Assembly (NCBI GenBank): GCA_965371325.1
Contig: CBDUXZ010000178.1
Span: forward strand, 1-5,122
Length of the DNA: 5,122 bases
Source of the DNA: CBDUXZ01 sp965371325 [NCBI: uncultured bacterium]
GTDB taxonomy: Bacteria > JAUYMQ01
Direction of reading: 5' to 3'
Both the position numbers and the translations under genes were made by a program. Shown piece after piece: positions 1-5,122 of the stretch. Each line of letters starts with the position of its first letter. Within the stretch, counting starts at the first letter, position 1. The notes beneath the pieces are model-generated. The model ran no database searches and was not told where the DNA came from. It saw nothing but the letters and a program-made list of their open reading frames with translations.

Positions 1-38
1 AAAAAGTCCACGCCGGCCCTGATTTTCTGCAGGGACCC
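1..38 (-). terminator. Possible weak or incomplete terminator at the 3' end of the cluster
   Basis: After the phosphoesterase stop, the sense strand has CCCTG, an eight-base loop, then CAGGG. GTCC and GGAC form an outer pair that competes for some of the same bases, and five Ts end the window. The best stem is only 5 bp and lies well before the T run, so this is not a textbook intrinsic terminator. The T run may also continue past the edge. No gene start is seen in these bases. Confidence 0.3.
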
Positions 39-782
39 TCAGTGCCCCTCCTCGAGCCGCCAGGCCAGGTGATCGGGAAGGCCTGCCTTTCGGACCTTGC
101 GGGCCGCGTCTGCCGAACGGTAGCCCACGCGGTGCCGTTCGACCACCCCCTCCTTCATATCAGCCACCGCAAAGCAGAGGCGGGGATCGCCATCCCGAGG
201 CTGGCCCACGCTGCCGGGATTAACGAGGTAGCGATGGCCCCGCTGGAGGCGAACGGCTGCATTGTGATCGGTCTCGACCAGGGCCCCCTTCGGCCCCTGG
301 GAGAAGGTCACGGGATAGTGCGTGTGACCAAAAAAAGCTACTTTTACGCGCGGATAGTTAACTCTCAGAGCCTCGAAATCACCCCCCGTGCCCCGCCCTT
401 CGAACAGGTAAGCGTCCCGCTCGAGGACCGATCCGTGGACGATCAGGACCTCCCGACCGATCCTGGCCTGGGGCCGGAGCCCCCGGAGAAATGCCCGGTT
501 CTCCGGGGTCAAAGCCTCGCGGGTCCATAGGACGGCGGCGCGGGCATGAGGATTGAAGTGATCGGGCTCCTCGATCCCGCAAGCCACGGCGTCGTGGTTC
601 CCCATGATCGTGAGAATGCCCAGATCCCGCACCCGTTCGACCACCGCATTCGGGTCGGCATTGTAGCCGACCAGATCGCCGCAGGTGACGACCCGGTCCG
701 CGCCCAGGCGCTCCACCGCCTTCAGGGCCGCCTCGAGGGCCTCCAGATTCGCGTGGATGTCGGAGAGAACCGCCAGGCGCAA
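39..782 (-). CDS. Calcineurin-like metallophosphoesterase (YfcE/MJ0936-like), substrate unknown
   Basis: This 247-residue protein is a two-metal phosphoesterase, probably cytosolic since no signal peptide or membrane segment is visible. The full metal-ligand set is present: SDIHAN (7-12; Asp8, His10), CGDLVGYNADPN (34-45; Asp36), MGNHD (60-64; Asn62, His63), VHGS (115-118; His116) and FGHTH (151-155; His153, His155). NPGSVGQPRDGDP (188-200) is typical of this small phosphodiesterase group. FNPHARAAVLWTREALTPEN (76-95) is a recognisable subfamily stretch. The start is a TTG at 782, chosen because AGGAGG lies six bases upstream and RLAVLSDIHAN is the usual family N-terminus. The frame stays open upstream to 965, but that part lies inside the methyltransferase gene and encodes Arg-rich sequence unlike the family. 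The gene lies 28 nt downstream of rlmB and ends the cluster. Relatives act on phosphodiesters, nucleotides or nothing yet known, so I assign no substrate or symbol. Confidence 0.9.
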   Translation of the reverse strand: MRLAVLSDIHANLEALEAALKAVERLGADRVVTCGDLVGYNADPNAVVERVRDLGILTIMGNHDAVACGIEEPDHFNPHARAAVLWTREALTPENRAFLRGLRPQARIGREVLIVHGSVLERDAYLFEGRGTGGDFEALRVNYPRVKVAFFGHTHYPVTFSQGPKGALVETDHNAAVRLQRGHRYLVNPGSVGQPRDGDPRLCFAVADMKEGVVERHRVGYRSADAARKVRKAGLPDHLAWRLEEGH

Positions 783-788
783 CCGCCC

Positions 789-794
789 CCTCCT
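789..794 (-). promoter_or_regulatory. Strong Shine-Dalgarno deciding the TTG start of the phosphoesterase gene
   Basis: AGGAGG, within a purine-rich GAGAAGAGGAGGGGG stretch, lies exactly six bases upstream of the TTG at 782. It is the best ribosome site in the window and sits in the only intergenic gap between complete genes, just after the rlmB stop. It supports a non-ATG start over the long upstream extension of the frame. Confidence 0.75.
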
Positions 795-810
795 CTTCTC
801 CGGCGGGTGA

Positions 811-1590
811 TCAGGCGCCCGCCGCCCGCCGTTGCCGCCCCACCTCGTGCAGCAGCACTGCCGCGGCCATCGCCGCATTGAGCGACGCAATCTCCCCCGC
901 GACGGGGATGGAAACGCACAGATCGCAGCTCTTTCGAACAAGGGGCCGGAGACCCTTCTCCTCACCGCCGATAACCAGCGCCAGAGGCGCCGACGCGTCG
1001 AAGCTGTCGAGCGTTGTTTCTCCGTCCGCAGCCGCCCCGACGATCCAGAGCCCGGCCCTCCTCAGGGCCCCGAGCGCGCGGACCAGATTGGTCACCCTTA
1101 CCACCGGGGTGTATTCCACGGCGCCCGCGCTGGCCTTCGCGGCAGCAGGCGTGATCCCTGCTGATCGGTCTTTGGGAATCACGACCCCATGCGCGCCAAC
1201 GGTATTGGCGCATCGGATCATCGACCCAAGATTTCGCGGGTCCTGAACACTGTCGAGGGCCAGAACGAGAGCCGGCTTGTCGCCCTCACCAATTCGAGTC
1301 AGGAGTTCCGCTTCATTCTCGTATCGAAAGGGATCCACAGACGCCACGATCCCCTGATGCTCATCGCTCCCGGCCAGGCGCCGCAGCCGCTCCCGCGTTG
1401 CGCCTTCGACCTCGACGCCCGCCGATCCGGCCAGTGCTTCGACCCCTTCGCGCCGCGCCCCCCTCCCTCCCGGCGCAAGCACCCAGACTTTTCTCACGCG
1501 GCGCCGGCGCGCGAGCAGCGCTTCACGGACAGGATTGATGCCGTGAAGCATCTGGTCCTTCTCACCCGACCGGTCGGGCCTGCGCTTCAT
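811..1590 (-). CDS. rlmB: 23S rRNA 2'-O-ribose methyltransferase, RlmB/TrmH (SPOUT) family
   Basis: This SAM-dependent SPOUT methyltransferase is expected to act on RNA in the cytosol. E. coli RlmB methylates 23S rRNA Gm2251 in the peptidyl-transferase P loop. From the ATG at 1590 it has 259 residues. An N-terminal substrate-binding domain begins at MLHGINPVREALLARR (14-29) and includes HQGIVASV (78-85). The C-terminal knotted SPOUT domain has motif 1, LDSVQDPRNLGSMIRCA (112-128, with Asn120 and catalytic-type Arg126), IPKDRSAGITPAAAKASAGA (138-157), motif 2, LVIGGEEKGL (205-214), and motif 3, SIPVAGEIASLNAAMAAAV (227-245). The ATG overlaps the pyrF stop (ATGA) but has no clear Shine-Dalgarno. 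A second ATG at 1551 follows GAGAAGGA and begins where most family members begin, giving 246 residues, so the true start is open. The family is secure. The exact target (RlmB G2251 or a related TrmH-type site) is inferred from close similarity to RlmB. Confidence 0.92.
   Translation of the reverse strand: MKRRPDRSGEKDQMLHGINPVREALLARRRRVRKVWVLAPGGRGARREGVEALAGSAGVEVEGATRERLRRLAGSDEHQGIVASVDPFRYENEAELLTRIGEGDKPALVLALDSVQDPRNLGSMIRCANTVGAHGVVIPKDRSAGITPAAAKASAGAVEYTPVVRVTNLVRALGALRRAGLWIVGAAADGETTLDSFDASAPLALVIGGEEKGLRPLVRKSCDLCVSIPVAGEIASLNAAMAAAVLLHEVGRQRRAAGA
1556..1563 (-). promoter_or_regulatory. Possible Shine-Dalgarno for an internal ATG start of rlmB
   Basis: GAGAAGGA lies four bases before the ATG at 1551, whose product would begin MLHGINPVREAL, the family's common N-terminus. 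The spacing is a little short. If this site is used, the 13-residue basic leader from the ATG at 1590 is not made. The two starts could also both be used. Confidence 0.4.
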
Positions 1591-2318
1591 GTGTTCGGCC
1601 GGGCAACGGTCTCGATCTCACCGGCCAGCTTCTCGAACGCAGAAGCGGGATCGGCGGCAGACGTGATCGGCCGCCCCACAACCAGATAGTCCGCGCCGGC
1701 CTCCATGGCCTTCCGCGCAGAAAGCGTTCGACGCTGATCGTCCGCCGGCTCATCGCCGCTCCGGATACCGGGCGTCACAACAAGAAAATCTTCTCCGCAC
1801 TGCCTCCGGACCTCCGATATTTCCCGGGGCGAGCAGACAACGCCATCGAGCCCCGCCTCCCGGGCCAGTCCGGCCAGACGAAGCACCTGCTTCTCCACGC
1901 CGCCCGACACACCGGTCTCGGCCAGGGCCTCCGCCTCGAGGCTGGTAAGCACCGTGACACCGAGCAGCCTGGGCCGCGGCGCAGATTGGCGGGCCGCCTC
2001 ATCCTCGGCGGCCTCTCTTGCCGCCCGCATCATCGCTCGCCCGCCCGAGGCATGCAGATCGATGAAGGCAACGCCAAGCTTCACGGCCTCCCGCGTTGCG
2101 CCCGCCACCGTGGCGGGTATGTCGTGGAATTTCAGATCCAGGAATACAGCGAACTTTGCCGCCACGAGGCGCCCCACGAACTCCGGGCCGCCGGCCACGA
2201 AAAGTTGCTTGCCAATTTTCACGCTCCGGACGGTTCCCGTAAGACGGGCAATCAGCGCCTCCGCCTTCGAGACCTGATCGACATCTATCGCCACGATGAG
2301 GCGATCGCGTGCCTCCAT
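1587..2318 (-). CDS. pyrF: Orotidine 5'-phosphate decarboxylase
   Basis: PyrF decarboxylates orotidine 5'-monophosphate to UMP, the final step of de novo pyrimidine synthesis. It is a TIM-barrel enzyme that works as a dimer in the cytosol. The 243-residue length is normal for the bacterial type I family. Visible motifs are RLIVAIDVD (6-14, substrate Asp12), SVKIGKQLF (32-40, Lys34), the catalytic DLKFHDIPATV (61-71, with the Asp61/Lys63/Asp66 array), VTVLTS (121-126), VTPGIR (181-186), and GADYLVVGRPI (208-218, phosphate-binding Arg216). The Lys34/Asp61/Lys63/Asp66 spacing equals that of E. coli Lys44/Asp71/Lys73/Asp76. The ATG overlaps the proS stop as TGATG, with a GGGAAGGG stretch just inside the end of proS as a possible ribosome site. 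The stop overlaps the next gene as ATGA. Both junctions suggest translational coupling. Nothing is missing or odd. Confidence 0.97.
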   Translation of the reverse strand: MEARDRLIVAIDVDQVSKAEALIARLTGTVRSVKIGKQLFVAGGPEFVGRLVAAKFAVFLDLKFHDIPATVAGATREAVKLGVAFIDLHASGGRAMMRAAREAAEDEAARQSAPRPRLLGVTVLTSLEAEALAETGVSGGVEKQVLRLAGLAREAGLDGVVCSPREISEVRRQCGEDFLVVTPGIRSGDEPADDQRRTLSARKAMEAGADYLVVGRPITSAADPASAFEKLAGEIETVARPNT

Positions 2319-4063
2319 CAGGAGCCCTTCCCGGAGAGGCCGGCCAGGGAAGCTTCCACGATTTCGATCGCCTTGTGGCTTGCTTCCGCAAGGTCTACCT
2401 GGGTTTTCCCGGCGCTCTGCCTGTGGGCGATCTCGACCTTTCCCTCCGCAAGACTCCTCTTCCCCACGATCACACGCGCGGGAGCCCCAATCAGGTCGGC
2501 ATCGGCAAACTTGACGCCTGCCCGCTCGTCGCGATCGTCCAGAAGTACTTCCTGCCCCGCCGCCTCCAGCGTATCTGCAATCCGGGCGGCCGCAGCCGCG
2601 ACCTCGGGGTCGGGCTGAAGCGGGAGCACGGACACGGTGAAGGGCGCGATGGCCGCGGGCCAGATGATCCCGTTGTCATCGTGATGCTGCTCGATGGCAG
2701 CAGCCGCAGTTCGCCCGACGCCGATGCCGTAGGTCCCCATGATGATGATGCGCTCGGCGCCCCCGCCATCCAGGAACGTGGCTTTCAGCGCCTCGCTGTA
2801 CTTCGTTCCCAGTTTAAAGATGTGCCCGACTTCAATCCCGCGGTTGAACGCAAGCGACGCACCGCAGCGTGCGCAGGCGTCTCCGGGACGGGCCATGCGC
2901 AGATCCGCAATCTCATCAACGCTGAAGTCGCGTTCCATCTGCACGTGAACGACGTGCGCATCGGCCTCGTTCGCTCCCGTGACGGCGTCCCCGACGGTGC
3001 GGATGGATTCGTCGGCGATAATTTTTCCCTTGAATCCCCTCAGCCGCGCCGGCCCCACGAAACCGACGGGCGCGCCCACAGCCTCCTCGACATCGGCGTC
3101 GGTGGCGAGTTCGAGAAGTTGCGTGCCGAGGTGTGCCTTGAGCTTAAGATCATTTATTTTCAGGTCGCCGCGAATGAGCGCCATTACGATCCCACCACCA
3201 GTGCGGTACAGGAGGGTCTTTATGAAGTGCGATGGCGAGATGCCGAGGAAGGAGGAAACCTCATCGATCGTTTTCTGTCCAGGCGTCGGCACGGTCTCCA
3301 TGGGCGGCACGGTTTTGCCGGCCGCCACCTCCGCCAGAGGGGCCGCCTTGACCTCGGCCTTCTCCACGTTCGCTGCGTAGCCGCACCCGGAACAGCTTGC
3401 GATCGCGTCCTCTCCGGCGTCGGCAAGAACCATGAACTCGTGGGAATCTCTCCCGCCAATCGCCCCCGTATCGGCTTCAACGATCGCGTGTGCAAGGCCG
3501 CAGCGATCGAAGATGCGCGTGTAAATCGAACGCATCGCCTCGTACTCGCGATCGAGATCGGCGTCATCCACGTGAAAGGAGTAGGCGTCCATCATCGTGA
3601 ATTCCCGGCCCCGCATGAGCCCGTAGCGCGGGCGAATCTCATCGCGGAATTTCGTGTGTATCTGGTAGAGGTTCAGGGGGAACTCCCGGTAGGAGCGCAC
3701 CTCACGCCGGACGATGTCGGTGATAACCTCCTCGTGGGTCGGCCCAAGGCAGAAATCGCGGTCGTGCCTGTCCCTTACGCGGAGAAGTTCCTTGCCGTAC
3801 ACCTCCCAGCGGCCGCTCTCCTGCCAGAGTTCCGCCGGGATCACGACGGGAAGCTCCACCTCCTGGGCGCCTGCCCGGTCCAGCTCCTCCCGCACGATCC
3901 CTTCCACCTTTCGCATCACGCGGAGGCCGAGCGGCAGGAGCGAGTAAATCCCCGCGGCGACTTTGCGGATCATACCCGAGCGAACCATGAGCTGATGGCT
4001 CACGACATCCGCCTCGGCGGGGTTTTCTTTCAGGGTGGGGATGAGGAGCTTCGAAAAACGCAC
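2318..4063 (-). CDS. proS: Prolyl-tRNA synthetase, bacterial type with INS editing domain
   Basis: This cytosolic class II aminoacyl-tRNA synthetase attaches proline to tRNA-Pro using ATP. From the preferred GTG start it has 581 residues, close to E. coli ProRS (572). In order: motif 1 region (about 65-93), the GPTHEE loop (107-112), motif 2 with FRDEIRPRYG and FTMMDAYSFH (139-164), an inserted INS editing domain (about 222-403, with Lys282 in HFIKTLL, probably E. coli Lys279), GIEVGHIFKLGTKYSEA (409-425), motif 3 GIGVGRT followed by AIEQHHDDNG (446-464), and the anticodon-binding domain (about 472-573). Two CxxC pairs (Cys224/227 and Cys397/400) bracket the insertion. Thr444 sits where E. 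coli has Cys443, as I recall it. The start is set by family homology, since MRFSKLLIPTLKE matches the common MRxS N-terminus, and by TAAGGGG five bases upstream. A GTG at 4069 in the same frame would add only two residues. The stop shares one base with the pyrF ATG. The function is certain; the start is likely. Confidence 0.97.
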   Translation of the reverse strand: MRFSKLLIPTLKENPAEADVVSHQLMVRSGMIRKVAAGIYSLLPLGLRVMRKVEGIVREELDRAGAQEVELPVVIPAELWQESGRWEVYGKELLRVRDRHDRDFCLGPTHEEVITDIVRREVRSYREFPLNLYQIHTKFRDEIRPRYGLMRGREFTMMDAYSFHVDDADLDREYEAMRSIYTRIFDRCGLAHAIVEADTGAIGGRDSHEFMVLADAGEDAIASCSGCGYAANVEKAEVKAAPLAEVAAGKTVPPMETVPTPGQKTIDEVSSFLGISPSHFIKTLLYRTGGGIVMALIRGDLKINDLKLKAHLGTQLLELATDADVEEAVGAPVGFVGPARLRGFKGKIIADESIRTVGDAVTGANEADAHVVHVQMERDFSVDEIADLRMARPGDACARCGASLAFNRGIEVGHIFKLGTKYSEALKATFLDGGGAERIIIMGTYGIGVGRTAAAAIEQHHDDNGIIWPAAIAPFTVSVLPLQPDPEVAAAAARIADTLEAAGQEVLLDDRDERAGVKFADADLIGAPARVIVGKRSLAEGKVEIAHRQSAGKTQVDLAEASHKAIEIVEASLAGLSGKGS

Positions 4064-4068
4064 AGGCA

Positions 4069-4075
4069 CCCCTTA
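4069..4075 (-). promoter_or_regulatory. Ribosome binding site for proS, overlapping the ispG stop
   Basis: In the sense direction the ispG stop reads straight into TAAGGGG, which resembles the TAAGGAGG core complementary to the 16S 3' end. It lies five bases before the GTG at 4063. The alternative GTG at 4069 overlaps this motif and would have no spacer, so the site favours 4063. Terminating ispG ribosomes would stop on the site, which suggests coupling. Confidence 0.55.
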
Positions 4076-5122
4076 CTCGGTGATCTTCTTGGCTTCCTCG
4101 ATTATCGCGGCCAGGAGCTGCGATCGATCGGTGACCCTCCGGATCATCTTTCCCTTGCGGTAGAGCATACTCACGCCACGGCCGCCTCCGGTGACGCCCA
4201 GATCGGCCTGCTCTGCTTCGCCGGGACCGTTCACCACGCATCCCATGATCGCAATCTTGATCGGGGCCTTCATGTTTCCGACAGCCGCCTCCACCTCCTT
4301 AGACAGGGTGATGACGTCCAGCTCGTCCCGGCCGCAGGTGGGACACGCAATGAGCGTGGGCCCGTGTTTTCTCAGATCGAGCGCCTTCAGAATTTCGAAG
4401 GCGGCCTTTACCTCCTGGACCGGATCGTCCGTCAACGATACGCGGATCGTGTCACCGATCCCTTCGGCAAGGAGAATGCCGAGGCCCACGGCCGATTTGA
4501 TGCTCCCGCCGAATCGGGTGCCGGCCTCCGTGATGCCGATATGAAAGGGGTAGTCCACCTTCTCGGCCAGCTGCCGATAGGCCGCGATCGTGGTCGGAAC
4601 GTCCGTGGCCTTGAGAGAGACCTTGATATCACGGAAACCGGCCGCCTCAAGGATGTCGATGTGCCGCATTGCGCTTTCGGTCATGGCATCCGCGGTAGGC
4701 CGGCCGCCATATTTTTCGAGAAGATCCTTTTCGAGGGACCCCCCGTTCACCCCGATGCGGATGGGAACTTCGCGCTCGGCGGCCGCCTCGACCACCTCCC
4801 GCACACGGGCCTCACCCCCGATGTTCCCCGGGTTGAGACGCAGACCGTCCACACCGGCCCGGAGAGCTTCGAGGGCCAGGACATGGTTGAAATGAATATC
4901 GGCGATGAGCGGCGCATAGGTCCGCGCCCGGATCTCGTGGAGCGCCTCCGCGGCCGCCCTGTCGGGGACGGCCAGGCGGACAATCTCGCATCCGGCCGAG
5001 AGGAGATCCTCTATCTGCCGCACCGTCGCGTCCACATCCCGGGTGTCCGTGTTGGTCATCGACTGGACCGCCACGGGCGCATCGCCTCCGACGGCCACGC
5101 GCCCGACCCGGATCTGCCGGGT
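4073..5122 (-). CDS. ispG: 4-hydroxy-3-methylbut-2-enyl diphosphate synthase (IspG/GcpE), 5' end cut by window edge
   Basis: IspG is a cytosolic iron-sulfur enzyme of the MEP isoprenoid pathway. It reductively opens 2-C-methyl-D-erythritol 2,4-cyclodiphosphate to HMBPP, taking electrons from flavodoxin or ferredoxin. The frame is open to the right edge. It begins TRQIRVGRVAVGGDAPVAVQ, the usual IspG N-terminus, so the GTG at 5098 is internal and only a short stretch of N-terminal residues is missing. Numbering from that GTG, I see QSMTNT (12-17), ADIHF (66-70), LNPGNIG (88-94), RIGVNGGSLEKD (114-125), HIGITEAG (186-193) and the C-terminal cluster domain. That domain has CPTC (Cys252, Cys255) and GCVVNGPGE (Cys287, Glu294), matching the three Cys and one Glu that bind the 4Fe-4S cluster in this family. 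There is no room for the large central insertion of plant and some other bacterial forms, so this is the short bacterial type. The stop is TAA, 9 nt before the preferred proS start. The assignment is secure. Confidence 0.97.
   Translation of the reverse strand, partial: TRQIRVGRVAVGGDAPVAVQSMTNTDTRDVDATVRQIEDLLSAGCEIVRLAVPDRAAAEALHEIRARTYAPLIADIHFNHVLALEALRAGVDGLRLNPGNIGGEARVREVVEAAAEREVPIRIGVNGGSLEKDLLEKYGGRPTADAMTESAMRHIDILEAAGFRDIKVSLKATDVPTTIAAYRQLAEKVDYPFHIGITEAGTRFGGSIKSAVGLGILLAEGIGDTIRVSLTDDPVQEVKAAFEILKALDLRKHGPTLIACPTCGRDELDVITLSKEVEAAVGNMKAPIKIAIMGCVVNGPGEAEQADLGVTGGGRGVSMLYRKGKMIRRVTDRSQLLAAIIEEAKKITE

Noticed and set aside
42-530. Plus-strand open frame opposite the phosphoesterase gene (162 codons)
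   Set aside because: It is antisense to an intact gene with all catalytic motifs, has no recognisable domain, and is explained by high-GC complement bias.
783-965. N-terminal extension of the phosphoesterase frame into rlmB
   Set aside because: It encodes Arg-rich, Cys-rich sequence unlike the family and overlaps rlmB, while a TTG with AGGAGG lies exactly at the family start.
1189-1689. Plus-strand open frame opposite rlmB and the 3' end of pyrF (166 codons)
   Set aside because: It spans the overlap of two coupled genes on the other strand and shows no motif of its own.
1986-2618. Long open frame on the plus strand (210 codons) across the pyrF-proS junction
   Set aside because: It lies antisense to two certain genes, has no family motif or ribosome site, and its Arg/Ser/Ala-rich composition is that of a GC-rich shadow frame.
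2739-2752. ATG/ATC triplet repeat resembling a microsatellite
   Set aside because: It is three consecutive Ile codons and a Met in ProRS (IIIMGTYGIG), a conserved hydrophobic strand before motif 3.
5098-5098. GTG at 5098 as the true ispG start
   Set aside because: The eight codons upstream to the edge read TRQIRVGR, the conserved IspG N-terminal segment, so the gene continues beyond the window.
1-5122. CRISPR array, tRNA/rRNA, insertion sequence, attachment site or defence system
   Set aside because: No spaced repeats, cloverleaf, transposase motif or terminal repeats were seen; nearly every base lies in five housekeeping-type genes of uniform composition.

Overview
This is a compact, high-GC bacterial segment in which every supported gene lies on the minus strand, so transcription runs from the right edge to the left. 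In transcription order the genes are ispG (its 5' end cut off by the right edge), proS, pyrF, an rlmB/TrmH-family 23S rRNA 2'-O-methyltransferase gene, and a calcineurin-like metallophosphoesterase gene. All five read as intact and each keeps the key residues of its family. I see no mobile element, CRISPR array, tRNA, rRNA or phage gene.

The genes are packed like one transcription unit. There are 9 nt between ispG and proS with the preferred proS start, a 1-nt TGATG overlap between proS and pyrF, a 4-nt ATGA overlap between pyrF and the methyltransferase gene, and 28 nt between that gene and the phosphoesterase gene. No internal gap is large enough for an obvious promoter, so transcription probably starts to the right of the window. 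The only non-coding stretch outside these gaps is the first 38 bases. It carries a short inverted repeat and ends, in the direction of transcription, in five Ts at the edge, which may be a weak or incomplete terminator.

Functionally this is core housekeeping: isoprenoid precursor synthesis by the MEP pathway (IspG), prolyl-tRNA charging (ProS), the last step of UMP synthesis (PyrF), rRNA modification (RlmB family) and a two-metal phosphoesterase of unknown substrate. The first four link lipid/quinone precursors, translation, pyrimidine supply and ribosome maturation, which fits growth-linked co-expression rather than one dedicated pathway.

The MEP pathway, the bacterial-type ProRS with an editing insertion, and the Shine-Dalgarno motifs mark a bacterium. 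The high GC and the ispG-proS-pyrF order suggest a Gram-negative lineage near the Desulfobacterota ('Deltaproteobacteria') or a related uncultured phylum. That placement is a weak inference from gene order and protein style. I found no convincing new system here. The points worth a second look are start-codon choices, the operon-end phosphoesterase and two Cys pairs in ProRS.
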